Assembly: GCA_963775635.1 (NCBI GenBank)
Contig: CAVZJO010000011.1
Location: 1 to 64,000 of the forward strand
Direction of reading: 5' to 3'
Length of the DNA: 64,000 nt
Source: JALORV01 sp963775635
GTDB taxonomy: Bacteria; Pseudomonadota; Gammaproteobacteria; Burkholderiales; Burkholderiaceae_F
The position numbers and the translations under genes were made by a program. Below, piece after piece: positions 36,685 to 50,427 of the stretch. The notes under the pieces are model-generated. The model did no database searches, was not told where the DNA came from, and saw only the letters and a list, made by a program, of their open reading frames with translations. Each line of letters opens with the position of its first letter. Position 1 is the stretch's first letter.

Positions 36685-37482
36685 CTAGTGCGGCGCGCTG
36701 AACATCAGCGCAGTCAAAACGAAATCCAGCCCCAGCACTGCAAGCGACGAGATCACCACGGTGCGCGTCGTGGCCTGCGCCACGCCTTCTGGCGTGGCTT
36801 CAGCCTCGTAGCCCTGATAGAGCGCGACGAAGGTGCACGCCACGCCGAACACGATGCTCTTCAGGATGCCGTTGCCGACATCGTCCCAGGCATCCACGCC
36901 GCTCTGCATCTGAGACCAGAACGCGCCCGGGTCGATGCCGATCATCAGCACGCCGACCACATAGCCACCGAGGATGCCGACGGCCGAGAAAATCGCCGCC
37001 AGCAGTGGCATCGAGATGATGCCTGCGACAAAGCGCGGCGCCAGCACGCGCGAGCGCGGATCAACCGCCATCATTTCCATCGCCGCCAGCTGCTCGCCTG
37101 CCTTCATCAGTCCGATCTCGGCGGTCAACGAGGTTCCGGCGCGACCGGCGAATAGCAGGCCGGTGACGACCGGACCCAATTCGCGTACCAGTGACAACGC
37201 CACCAGCAGTCCGAGCGACTCGGCCGCGCCGTAGCGTGACAGCGTGTAGTAGCCCTGCAAGGCGAGCACGAAGCCCACCGCCAGGCCGGACGCCGCGATG
37301 ATCACCAGCGAGTAGTTGCCAATCGCGTGGATCTGAGCCGACGTCAGGTGGATGCGGGCAATCGCCAGCGGCACGTTTTTCAGCAGATCGACGAAGAAGA
37401 ATGCGCTGTGACCCAGCCCGCGCAGCACTTCGAGCGCACGCCGGCCGAGTCCCGGCAGCAGATCCGAAGCCGTATGATTCAT
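36685..37482 (-). CDS. mlaE: phospholipid ABC transporter permease MlaE
   Basis: A 265-residue permease with five to six membrane segments. Conserved parts are SLVIIAASGLAVGFVLALQGYY, LVRELGPVVTGLLFAGRAGTSLTAEIG and YEAEATPEGVAQATTRTVV. The start at 37482 overlaps the mlaF stop by four bases; the longer upstream frame is antisense-like shadow of mlaF. Confidence 0.95.
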   Translation of the reverse strand: MNHTASDLLPGLGRRALEVLRGLGHSAFFFVDLLKNVPLAIARIHLTSAQIHAIGNYSLVIIAASGLAVGFVLALQGYYTLSRYGAAESLGLLVALSLVRELGPVVTGLLFAGRAGTSLTAEIGLMKAGEQLAAMEMMAVDPRSRVLAPRFVAGIISMPLLAAIFSAVGILGGYVVGVLMIGIDPGAFWSQMQSGVDAWDDVGNGILKSIVFGVACTFVALYQGYEAEATPEGVAQATTRTVVISSLAVLGLDFVLTALMFSAPH

Positions 37483-38291
37483 GCGCCGAGCTCCATGTCC
37501 TCGCGATAGTCCCGCGCCGGGTAATGAAAGCGCACCGGTCCGTCGGGCTCGCCGCGGATGAACTGCCGTACCTCGGGATGGTCGGAGGCCTGCACTTCGG
37601 CCGGCGTGCCATGCCCGACGATGCGGCCGCCGGAGATGACGTACACGTAGTCGCTGATCAGGAAGCACTCGTGAACATCGTGCGAAACCACGAGCGAGGT
37701 GGCACCGGTGGCGTCGTTCAGCCGCCGGATCAGATTGGCGGCGACACCAAGCGAGATCGGGTCGAGTCCCGCGAACGGCTCGTCGTACATGATCAGGTCG
37801 GGATCGAGCGCGATCGCGCGCGCCAACGCGACGCGCCGCGCCATGCCGCCCGACAGATCGGCCGGTTTCAGGCCGGCAGCCCCGCGCAGCCCGACCGCGT
37901 TGAGCTTCATCAGCACGAGCTCGCGGATCATGTTTTCCGGCAATGTCGTGTGCTCGCGCAGAGGAAACGCCACGTTGTCGAACACAGTCAGATCGGTGAA
38001 CAGCGCGCCGAACTGGAACAGCATGCCCAGTCGGCGCCGTAGCGCATACAGCGCTGCACGGTCCCGCACGTCGAGCGGCGCGCCATCGAAGCGGATCGTC
38101 CCCTGACGCGGCGCGAGCACGCCGCCGATCAGCCGCAGCAGCGTCGTCTTGCCGCATCCCGACCCGCCCATGATCGCCACGACCTTGCCGCGTGGGAACA
38201 CCATCGTGATATCGGCGAGCACGACACGGTCGTCATAACCGAAGGTCACGTGGTCGATCGCCACCAGCGCGTCGCTGGCGATGTGGATCAC
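37479..38291 (-). CDS. mlaF: phospholipid ABC transporter ATPase MlaF
   Basis: A 270-residue ATPase: Walker A MGGSGCGKTTLLRLI (about 41-55), Q-loop LFQFGALF, signature LSGGMARRVALARAIALDP, Walker B LIMYDEPFAGLDP and switch His in VSHDVHE. First gene of mlaFEDACB, which drives retrograde phospholipid transport. The start is GTG 38291. Confidence 0.95.
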   Translation of the reverse strand: MIHIASDALVAIDHVTFGYDDRVVLADITMVFPRGKVVAIMGGSGCGKTTLLRLIGGVLAPRQGTIRFDGAPLDVRDRAALYALRRRLGMLFQFGALFTDLTVFDNVAFPLREHTTLPENMIRELVLMKLNAVGLRGAAGLKPADLSGGMARRVALARAIALDPDLIMYDEPFAGLDPISLGVAANLIRRLNDATGATSLVVSHDVHECFLISDYVYVISGGRIVGHGTPAEVQASDHPEVRQFIRGEPDGPVRFHYPARDYREDMELGA

Positions 38292-38343
38292 GAGCGCGAC
38301 CGCGCGGCGGCCGCGCGGGTAACTGTCTTCGCCCGACGCACCG

Positions 38344-39192
38344 TCACTCGGGCGTCGCGTTCAGGAAGTACATTGCCGACAGCAGCGGGCCCGGCTTGCC
38401 CAACGGGGCGAGCCAGCGGTCGTAGATCTCCACGATGGCCCCCGAACGGTAGATCTGCGAGAGCGATCGGTTGACCGCGAGGCGGAACGCCGGGTCACGA
38501 CGCATCATCAGGCCATAGGGCTCGAACGAAAACTCGTCCTGGATCAGCGTGTATTTGGTGTCTCCGCGCGCCCGGACCACCTGGCCGACCAGCACGACGC
38601 GATCAGCCGCGTAGCCGTCGATCTTGCGCGCGTTCAGCGCGGCCAGGGCTTCTGGTTCGTCCTTGACGGTCACCACCTTGGCGTCGATCAGCTTGTCCTT
38701 CAGCGCCGCCTTCAGGTTCTGCTCGGTCGTCGTGCCGGCCATCACTCCGATCGACTTGCCCGCGAGATCGGCGAGGCGGTTGAGCTTGGAATCCGCAAGC
38801 ACCAGCACCGCACCGCCGTCGACGAAAATCAGGTTGGAGAAATCGACTCGCTCCTGACGCGACAGCGTCACCGTAGTGTTGCCGCATTCGAGATCGACAG
38901 CGCCACCCGTCACCTGGTCGAACCGATTCGCGGCCGTGACCGGCACCCACTTGACGGCGAGGTTGCTTGTACCCAGCACACGTTCGATGCCGGCGACGAT
39001 GCGCTTGCATAGATCCACCGAGTAGCCGGTTGCCTGCCCGTCGGGTCCGGCGAATGAAAATGGCGGCGAATCGGTGCGGTAACCGAGGCTGATCGACTTG
39101 GCGTCGCGAATTTTCTTCAGTGTGCCAGCCTCCTGCGCTTGCGCACCGAACACCAGCAACATGCCGCACAGGGCCAACAGCAACTTGGACAT
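38344..39192 (-). CDS. glutamate/aspartate-type ABC substrate-binding protein
   Basis: A 282-residue periplasmic binding protein of the amino-acid (SBP_bac_3) family. The signal peptide (KLLLALCGMLLVFGAQA) ends near residue 20; then AKSISLGYRTDSPPFSFAGPDGQATGYSVDLC, FDQVTGGAVDLECGNTTVTLSRQERVDFS and KDEPEALAALNARKIDGYAAD, which resemble GltI-type glutamate/aspartate receptors. No permease or ATPase of this family is adjacent, so its transporter partners are elsewhere. Confidence 0.88.
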   Translation of the reverse strand: MSKLLLALCGMLLVFGAQAQEAGTLKKIRDAKSISLGYRTDSPPFSFAGPDGQATGYSVDLCKRIVAGIERVLGTSNLAVKWVPVTAANRFDQVTGGAVDLECGNTTVTLSRQERVDFSNLIFVDGGAVLVLADSKLNRLADLAGKSIGVMAGTTTEQNLKAALKDKLIDAKVVTVKDEPEALAALNARKIDGYAADRVVLVGQVVRARGDTKYTLIQDEFSFEPYGLMMRRDPAFRLAVNRSLSQIYRSGAIVEIYDRWLAPLGKPGPLLSAMYFLNATPE

Positions 39193-39250
39193 GGGTGACG
39201 ACCTTTCGGGTTTGAACGCGGGGACGCAGGTAGGTCCCGGCGCCCGTAGA

Positions 39251-39793
39251 CTACCAGCGACACGCGGTATGCCTCTTCTGGTCAGCCATTCGGCCGACAC
39301 TTGTTACGAGGTCTCGACGGCCGCAGGACCTCCCGACCGGGCCGCGTCGCCGGCGCGTGAGGCCGAGCGCGCTGAGTTCGGGATCGTCATCAGCCACGAC
39401 GTTGAATGCTTCGATCACTGCAGCCGGCGCAACGCGTGCGCGGCCGCTCGCCAGGTCGACGAAAGCCCACACCGTCTCCCCGCGCGCCAGCAGCTTGCGA
39501 TCGCGCATGATGGCGTAGCGCCGCAGGCAATCTCGTCCATCCCATCGCGCTACCCAAGTGTAGACATCGAGTGAGTCTTCCACGTGCGCGGGCCGCAGGT
39601 ACTCGATGAAATGGGACGCGGCAAACCACGCCGTCCCGTCGGCGAAGTAACGATCCATCGGCCAGCCCTGCGCGGCCGAGTGATCGACCGCGATCTCTTC
39701 CATCCAGCGCAGGTACTCGCGGTTGTTGACATGGCCGACCGCATCGATCGATTCCGGCCCGACCCGTAGCGAAGTGTGGAAGATGCGTGGCAT
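39251..39793 (-). CDS. hot-dog-fold acyl-CoA thioesterase family protein
   Basis: A 180-residue member of the 4-hydroxybenzoyl-CoA thioesterase/FadM-like family. The helix motif DAVGHVNNREYLRWMEEIAV contains the catalytic-region Asp and HVNN; VARWDGRDCLRRYAIMRDRK and TVWAFVDLASGR form the beta sheet. The C-terminal 30 residues are basic and unconserved. Substrate unknown. Separate from the binding-protein gene by 58 bases. Confidence 0.85.
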   Translation of the reverse strand: MPRIFHTSLRVGPESIDAVGHVNNREYLRWMEEIAVDHSAAQGWPMDRYFADGTAWFAASHFIEYLRPAHVEDSLDVYTWVARWDGRDCLRRYAIMRDRKLLARGETVWAFVDLASGRARVAPAAVIEAFNVVADDDPELSALGLTRRRRGPVGRSCGRRDLVTSVGRMADQKRHTACRW

Positions 39794-39944
39794 GCGGGTG
39801 GCACTTCACCGCGGAAGCGTGGAAGTGTCCATCAGAAAATCGTCGACTCTCGCGGCACTGCCGACCTTCGCGCAACGCGCGCGGCAGCGCGCGTTCTCCA
39901 AGAGGCCCACGCTCGCCCAGCGAGCGCAGGGCGATCCGCGAACT

Positions 39945-41448
39945 TCACCGCGGCAGCGTCGAAGTCCCCATCAGGTATTCGTCTACAGCCCTCGCACACT
40001 GGCTGCCTTCGCGAATTGCCCAGACGACCAGACTCTGGCCGCGCCGCATGTCGCCGGCCGCAAACACCTTGGGCACGCTGGTGGCATACGGTCGCGGACC
40101 GCCCTTGGTTTCTTCGGTCGCGGCGCGGACGTTGCCGCGGGCATCCTTTGCAACGCCGAAGTCATCGAGGATCGACGCCACCGGCGAAACGAAACCCATC
40201 GCGAATAGCACCAGATCGGCCGGCAGTTCGAATTCCGATCCCGGAACCTCGTTCATCTTCATCGCGCCGGTCAGCGGATCCTTTTGCCACTCGACGCGCG
40301 CCGCAACCAGCGCCCGCACATTGCCTTTCCCGTCGCCTTCGAAGCGCTTGGTGGTCACCGCCCAGTCGCGCTCGACACCTTCTTCATGCGAACTCGACGT
40401 GCGCAAGCTTGACGGGCCAGTACGGCCAGGTCAGCTCCTTGTTCTCGCGGGCCGGCGGCTGCGGCAGCAGCTCGAACTGAGTGACCGACTTCGCGCCGTG
40501 GCGGTTCGAAGTGCCGACGCAGTCGGAGCCCGTGTCGCCGCCGCCGATGACGACGACATGCTTGCCGCCCGCGTGGATCTGTTGCGCAACGTTGTCGCCG
40601 GCCACGACCTTGTTCTGCTGCGGCAGAAACTCCATCGCGAAGTGCACGCCCTTCAGCTCGCGCCCGGGCACCGGCAGATCGCGCGATTGCTCGGCACCGC
40701 CGGACAGCACGACGGCGTCGAACTCCTGCAGCAGGCGCTCGGGGTCGATCGACTCCGTGGAGCCGTTGTTCACGCCCGCCGCCGCCCAGCGTCGTGCGGC
40801 CGACGACAACGCCGGTGCGGAATATCACGCCTTCGGCCTCCATCTGAGCGATGCGGTGATCGATCAGCGACTTCTCCATCTTGAAGTCGGGAATCCCGTA
40901 GCGCAGCAGGCCGCCGATGCGGTCGTTCTTCTCGAACACTGTCACCGCGTGCCCGCGCGCGCCAGTTGCTGGGCGGCGGCCAGCCCTGCCGGTCCGCTGC
41001 CGACGATCGCGACCTTCTTCCCGGTCCGCGCCTTCGGCGGCTGCGGCACGACCCAGCCCTCTTCCCAGCCCTTGTCGATGATCTTGTGCTCGATCGACTT
41101 GATGCCCACCGGGGCGTCGTCGATGTTGAGCGTGCACGCGGCTTCGCAGGGTGCCGGGCAGACGCGACCGGTGAACTCGGGGAAGTTGTTGGTGCTGTGC
41201 AGGACATCGAGCGCGTTCTTCCAGTCCTGTCGGTAGACGAGGTCGTTGAAATCGGGAATCACGTTGTTGACCGGACAGCCGCTGATACAAAACGGGATGC
41301 CGCAGTCCATGCAGCGCGCGCCCTGGATGGTCGCCTGCTCATCGGTCAGATGGACGATGAACTCGCGCCAGTGCTGCTTGCGCACCTGCGGCGATTCCGC
41401 GGCTTCCTCCAGCCGCTGATATTCCATGAACCCGGTGACCTTCCCCAT
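39945..41448 (-). CDS. gltD: glutamate synthase small (beta) subunit (three frameshifts)
   Basis: GltD brings NADPH electrons through FAD and iron-sulfur clusters to GltB. Cysteine motifs in the first frame are CMDCGIPFCISGCPVNN and GRVCPAPCEAACTLNID; the first dinucleotide site is VAIVGSGPAGLAAAQQLARAG. One base is missing near 40945 before HAVTVFEKNDRIGG, and extra bases near 40800 and 40395 shift the frame again; VVVIGGGDTGSDCVG and FAAGDMRRGQSLVVWAIREG show both FAD/NADPH folds complete. The likely reality is one intact gene of about 1.5 kb. It is last in gltB-membrane protein-gltD. Confidence 0.88.
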
Positions 41449-41451
41449 CGC

Positions 41452-41874
41452 TTATCTCTCTTGTTCGTTCGTTCGGTGCTCGCCGGACGGCAGCCGCCGC
41501 GTCAGAAAATCTCCGATTCCGGGCTCAGGCGCTGCCTTGCCTCTGTGCATCCACAGCCAGGCCAGCGCGCCGTTGATGTGCGCGCCCAGCACGGCGCCGA
41601 TCAGCAGCGTGACGCCCAGCCACTCGAGCACCGGCGGCACCGGGCCCTGGGTGTGCAGCCACATGTAGACCGGCACTGACAACGTCGCGACGAGGATCAT
41701 CGCCGGCACGACCCACGGCAGGCCCAGCAGTACGGCGGCCGTCGCCACCTCCGCGCGCAGGTCCGGATCGGCGCCGCGCAGCGACCACAGCAGCAGCGCG
41801 AGCGGCACGCTCAACAGCAGCCCCGGCAGCCAGCCGCGCAGGCCGGCGGGCCACGGCATGGGCGGCTCGCGCAT
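41452..41874 (-). CDS. small membrane protein between gltB and gltD
   Basis: A 140-residue protein with three hydrophobic segments (about 14-32, 45-66 and 82-107) and a hydrophilic C-terminal tail. ATG 41874 has a GAGGACG site that begins inside the gltB stop codon (TGAGGACGAACG), and the stop is three bases before gltD, so it is translated as part of this operon. I recognise no family. Location suggests a role linked to glutamate synthase at the membrane, but nothing in the sequence shows it. Confidence 0.7.
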   Translation of the reverse strand: MREPPMPWPAGLRGWLPGLLLSVPLALLLWSLRGADPDLRAEVATAAVLLGLPWVVPAMILVATLSVPVYMWLHTQGPVPPVLEWLGVTLLIGAVLGAHINGALAWLWMHRGKAAPEPGIGDFLTRRLPSGEHRTNEQER

Positions 41875-41883
41875 CGTTCGTCC

Positions 41884-46591
<4,708 letters not shown>

Positions 46592-46675
46592 GGTGGGCTT
46601 TCGACAAAGGTCCGTGCGTGTCACGCAACCTTGAACTGTACTGCTGGCTCACCGCAGTGCACAAGAACTTAAATA

Positions 46676-46730
46676 GGGGTCTGTCCCCGAATAGTTTGGC
46701 GCTAAGCGCCTCTAACTAAAAACGGGGACA
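46676..46730. repeat. REP-like palindromic element
   Basis: GGGGTCTGTCCCC (46676-46688), then an inner perfect hairpin GGCGC-TAA-GCGCC (46698-46710), then CGGGGACA (46723-46730), which pairs exactly with TGTCCCCG (46682-46689). The nested stem-loop and the G-run motif are like the REP sequences that accompany REP-associated transposases, and the next gene is one. It may also form part of the gltB leader or promoter region. Confidence 0.6.
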
Positions 46731-46824
46731 TATCGATGCCGTGTCGACAACCACGCAGAGAAGCACACTCGTTTGTATCTGCTTTACTTGGCCCGATGCA
46801 TTGACGGGCGCTCGAGAACCGCGG

Positions 46825-47541
46825 CTAGCGCGTTGGAGCGGAAGTCCCCGCACTTGAAGTCCGAGTGCGGGGGCGGCCCGCCCGTGCTTGGGTGGGGCGC
46901 CGGACACAGAGCGGCTCTATGTGGCGTACAAAGGCCGGCGTTCCAATGACCCATCCGCCGCGAAGGCCTCGCTCGAATTCGGCCGCTCTTTCGGGGGACA
47001 GCGGTGTGTGCGCCAGAGCGCGATAAGCCGCCTGCCGCTCGAATGGCGTATTGCCCAAGGCCCAGTAAAGCCCATGGTCCTGCACACCGGGATCCTGCAC
47101 CAGACCGACATGATGCCGGCAGCTCGACCACGCATAGTCCTCCGGCGACTCGACGCTCCCGACCGCTACCGGCCGTGCCTCGACGTAGCGCAACGCATCG
47201 AGGAAGGCAGTCTCGGGCTCCAGGATCGCCGCGCGGTAGCGCCCTCCGAACAGCGTTCCGGCACCGCCCCGACGGTCGTTGACCCAGCGAACGTATCGGC
47301 GCCCGACGGACTGCATCAGGCGCCCCAGTCCCGCACCGTCAGCCGGAGTGGCGACCAGCCACAGACCCTGCGGCACCAGCGCATAGGCGTGCAGGGAGAC
47401 CCGCGCGGCACTTGTCGCGTCGCGCAGCAGCGAGAGCAGGCGATCGCCTTCGATCGCGTCGGCGACGAGCGGCCGCGGGCCCACACCCTGGGCTACCAGG
47501 TGGGGATAGCCGCCAATCGAGAGCCGTGCGAGGCGCGCCAT
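46825..47541 (-). CDS. degenerate REP-associated tyrosine transposase (RAYT-like)
   Basis: A 238-residue Y1-transposase relative. Family hallmarks: MARLARLSIGGYPHLVAQG, HAYALVPQGLWLVATPADG, LMQSVGRRYVRWVNDR, GTLFGGRYRAAI, ALRYVEARPVAVG, DYAWSSCRHHVG and ALGNTPFERQAAYRAL. The usual metal-binding HUH motif (PNHVHLLATP) is PQGLWLVATP here, so both histidines are lost (G59, W61), while the presumed nucleophile Y119 remains. This predicts no nicking activity and suggests a domesticated DNA-binding role or decay. It lies between gltB and dgt, a common location for these genes, with a REP-like hairpin on its 3' side. Confidence 0.82.
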   Translation of the reverse strand: MARLARLSIGGYPHLVAQGVGPRPLVADAIEGDRLLSLLRDATSAARVSLHAYALVPQGLWLVATPADGAGLGRLMQSVGRRYVRWVNDRRGGAGTLFGGRYRAAILEPETAFLDALRYVEARPVAVGSVESPEDYAWSSCRHHVGLVQDPGVQDHGLYWALGNTPFERQAAYRALAHTPLSPERAAEFERGLRGGWVIGTPAFVRHIEPLCVRRPTQARAGRPRTRTSSAGTSAPTR

Positions 47542-47551
47542 GGTTGCCTGC

Positions 47552-48685
47552 TCATAGGTCGCCGACGGTGTAGAGGCGACGATGTTCGCGGATCGCGTAG
47601 CGATCGGTCATGCCCGCGACGTAGTCGGCAATCGCTCGCGGCCGGTCCACGGCAGCGCGCGCCTGGTGGTCGGTGGGCAGCAGGCGGGGCTCGTCCGCGA
47701 AGGCTGCGAACAGTTCATGCACGATACGGCGTGCCTTGGCCGTCATCCGCATCACCTGGAAGTGACGGTACAAATGGTCGTGCAGGAAGCGTTTCAGGTC
47801 ATCGGCCTCGCGACGCAAAGTCGATGAAAAGGCAATCAGCGGAGCGGCACGCCGCACGTCCTCAAGCGACTCCGGGCGCACATCGGCGATGCGCCTGTTG
47901 CTCTCTTCGATCAGATCGACCACCAGCGTGTTGATCATCCGGCGCACGGTTTCATGAATCATGCGGCGCTCGGCAATCGCCGGATACTCATCTCGGACTT
48001 GCCGCGCATGTCGTGCGAAGAGTTCGATCGTCTCGAGTTGCTCGATCTCCAGCAGGCCGGAGCGGAGGCCGTCGTCGATGTCGTGATTGTTGTACGCGAT
48101 CTCGTCGGCCAGATTGGCGATCTGCGCTTCCAGGCTGGGTTGGCGCTTCTGCAGGAAGCGTTCGCCGAGCTCTCCGAGCTTGCGCGCATTGTCGGGCGAG
48201 CAGTGCTTGAGGATGCCTTCGCGCGTTTCGAACGTCAGGTTGAGCCCGTTGAATGCGGCGTAACGCTCTTCGAGCTCGTCGACCACGCGCAGGGATTGCA
48301 GGTTGTGCTCGAAACCCCCATAAGGTTTCATGCATTCCGCGAGCGCGTCCTGGCCCGCGTGACCGAACGGCGTATGGCCCAGATCGTGCGCCAGCGACAC
48401 GGCTTCGACCAGGTCTTCGCAAAGCCGTAGATTGCGCGCAATGGCGCGACCGATCTGCGCCACTTCGAGCGAGTGCGTCAGCCGCGTGCGGAACAGATCG
48501 CCCTCGTGGTTGACGAAGACCTGGGTCTTGTATTCGAGGCGCCTGAACGCGGTCGAATGAACGATCCGATCGCGGTCGCGCTGGAAATCGGTGCGACCGC
48601 GTGCGGGCGGCTCAGCATGACGTCGTCCACGCGAGTGCTCCGGGTCTGCGGCATAGGCCGCCAAAGCGAAGGACGCCGCGCTCAT
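47552..48685 (-). CDS. dgt: dGTPase-like HD-domain phosphohydrolase
   Basis: A 377-residue deoxyguanosinetriphosphate triphosphohydrolase-like protein. The HD metal-site residues are H71 (RTRLTHSLEVAQIGR), H100-D101 (SLAHDLGHTPFGHAGQD) and D in ANLADEIAYNNHDIDDG. RDRDRIVHSTAFRRLEYKTQVF is the typical nucleotide-binding N-terminus. It hydrolyses dNTPs to nucleoside and triphosphate. It overlaps aroB by four bases. Confidence 0.92.
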   Translation of the reverse strand: MSAASFALAAYAADPEHSRGRRHAEPPARGRTDFQRDRDRIVHSTAFRRLEYKTQVFVNHEGDLFRTRLTHSLEVAQIGRAIARNLRLCEDLVEAVSLAHDLGHTPFGHAGQDALAECMKPYGGFEHNLQSLRVVDELEERYAAFNGLNLTFETREGILKHCSPDNARKLGELGERFLQKRQPSLEAQIANLADEIAYNNHDIDDGLRSGLLEIEQLETIELFARHARQVRDEYPAIAERRMIHETVRRMINTLVVDLIEESNRRIADVRPESLEDVRRAAPLIAFSSTLRREADDLKRFLHDHLYRHFQVMRMTAKARRIVHELFAAFADEPRLLPTDHQARAAVDRPRAIADYVAGMTDRYAIREHRRLYTVGDL

Positions 48686-49761
48686 ACGAAACCACCGGCG
48701 CGCAGCGTCGCGGCGAGATCCTCGTCAGGGACGGTGCGCTGCACCGCGCGACCAATGCGCTCGAGCAGGATGAACCGGACGGCACCGGCCTCGGCCTTCT
48801 TGTCGCCTTTCATCGAGCGCATCGCGTCGGCAGCGGACAGACCATCGATACGCGTCGGCAATCCGGCGCCACCGACCGCTTGGCTGACCTCCAGCACCGC
48901 GTCGTTCTGCAGCAGCCCCATGCGCATCGAAAGCTGCGCAGCGAGCACCAGCCCGCAGCCGACCGCTTCGCCGTGCAGCCAGGCGGTGTAGTGCGTCAGC
49001 GCCTCGATCGCGTGGCCGAACGTATGCCCTAGATTGAGCAGAGCGCGCTCGCCGGATTCGCGTTCGTCGCGCGCCACGATGCCCGCCTTGATTTCGCACG
49101 ATCGGCGAATCGCGCTGGCAAGCGTGTCCGCGTCGCGCATTCGCAAGGCCTGCAGATCACGGACCACCGCGGAAAAGTACCCGGCGTCGGCGAGCAGGCC
49201 GTGCTTGATGATTTCGGCCAGTCCCGCCGAGAGTTCCCGATCAGGCAAGGTATCGAGCGTCGTCGTGTCGCTGATCACCAGCTGCGGTTGGTGAAAGGCG
49301 CCGACCAGGTTCTTCCCGAGGACGTGATTGATGCCGGTCTTGCCGCCTACCGACGAATCCACCTGCGCGAGCAGTGTTGTCGGCACCTGCACGAACCGGA
49401 TGCCGCGCATGTAGATCGCGGCGGCAAAACCCGCCACGTCGCCGATCACACCGCCGCCGAGCGCCACCACGACACTGCGCCGGTCGGCGCCGCTCGCCAG
49501 CAGCGCATCGATGACGGCCGACACCGACGCCCACGTCTTGTGTGCCTCCCCGTCGGGCAGAACCATGGTCGAGACTTCGGCAACCGGGGACAGTGACTGG
49601 CGCAGCTTGTCGGCGTAGAGCGGCGCCACCGTGGCGTTGGTCACCAGCGCGATCCGCGTGGGCGCGAGCGGTGCAATCAACTCGCCTGCGCGCCGCAGCA
49701 GGTCGGTCCCGATCAGGATGTCGTACTCGCGGCCCGACAGGCCGACGGCCACACGTTGCAT
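48682..49761 (-). CDS. aroB: 3-dehydroquinate synthase
   Basis: A 359-residue NAD- and zinc-dependent enzyme, second step of the shikimate pathway. Motifs are GGGVIGDVAGFAAAIYMRGIRFVQVPTTLLAQVDSSVGGKTG (NAD site; split here in reading), LGKNLVGAFHQPQ and LLNLGHTFGHAIEA with zinc-binding His residues. Length is normal. aroK precedes it by 48 bases. Confidence 0.95.
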   Translation of the reverse strand: MQRVAVGLSGREYDILIGTDLLRRAGELIAPLAPTRIALVTNATVAPLYADKLRQSLSPVAEVSTMVLPDGEAHKTWASVSAVIDALLASGADRRSVVVALGGGVIGDVAGFAAAIYMRGIRFVQVPTTLLAQVDSSVGGKTGINHVLGKNLVGAFHQPQLVISDTTTLDTLPDRELSAGLAEIIKHGLLADAGYFSAVVRDLQALRMRDADTLASAIRRSCEIKAGIVARDERESGERALLNLGHTFGHAIEALTHYTAWLHGEAVGCGLVLAAQLSMRMGLLQNDAVLEVSQAVGGAGLPTRIDGLSAADAMRSMKGDKKAEAGAVRFILLERIGRAVQRTVPDEDLAATLRAGGFV

Positions 49762-49809
49762 GCGGCGATTGTACGAGGCGCCTGATGCCGCGATGACGCC
49801 GCTTCGCAG

Positions 49810-50349
49810 TCAGCGAACCGCCGAAATGAACGCTCGTACGTCGCGGTGAGCCAGCAGACGCTCGACCTGCCGCTTGGGGTTCGTGGCAGCGGACTGGAAC
49901 GTCAGATGTGCCGCGGCCGCATACAGCGGTTCGCGTTCGGCCAGCAGCTGCTCGATACGCTCGCGCGGATTGCCGGTCTGCAGCAGCGGCCTGGACTTGT
50001 CACGCCGTGTGCGCCGGAAGACCTCGTCCGCTGTCGTCCGCAGGTAGATCACCAGACCGCGCTCGCGCAGCCGCTCGCGAGTCGTCGGATCCAGCACCGC
50101 GCCGCCGCCGGTGGCCAGCACGATGCGCTGCCGCTGGCTCAGCTCATCGAGCAGGGCGGCCTCGCGCCGCCGGAATCCGTCTTCGCCTTCGATCTCGAAG
50201 ATGGTTGGTATCACGACACCGCTGCGTGCCTCGAGTTCGCGGTCGGCATCGATGAATTCGAAGCCGATCGCCTCCGCCAGCATGCGACCGATCGTCGTCT
50301 TGCCGGCGCCCATCATGCCGACGAGAAATACGGACGCTTCCGAGTTCAT
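49810..50349 (-). CDS. aroK: shikimate kinase
   Basis: A 179-residue P-loop kinase phosphorylating shikimate at the 3-hydroxyl. Walker A is GMMGAGKTTIGRML (11-24), the shikimate-binding DADRELEARSG follows, then ATGGGAVLDPTTRE and the lid region RTRRDKSRPLLQ. It is the usual partner of aroB downstream of the pil operon. Confidence 0.95.
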   Translation of the reverse strand: MNSEASVFLVGMMGAGKTTIGRMLAEAIGFEFIDADRELEARSGVVIPTIFEIEGEDGFRRREAALLDELSQRQRIVLATGGGAVLDPTTRERLRERGLVIYLRTTADEVFRRTRRDKSRPLLQTGNPRERIEQLLAEREPLYAAAAHLTFQSAATNPKRQVERLLAHRDVRAFISAVR

Positions 50350-50370
50350 CGTCCTAGCGTAACGGACGTC

Positions 50371-50408
50371 GCGACGGAAAAGACAAGGGCCGCGCTGCAG
50401 CGGCCCTT
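50371..50408 (-). terminator. intrinsic terminator after the Ig-like gene
   Basis: Read on the minus strand, AAGGGCCGC and GCGGCCCTT form a perfect 9-bp stem with a six-base loop (50385-50408), 19 bases after the stop of the Ig-like gene, followed by GTCTTTTCC. It should separate pilQ/Ig-like transcription from aroK, with aroK starting 36 bases beyond. Confidence 0.75.
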
Positions 50409-50427
50409 GCAGGTGGCTAAGCAGTTC

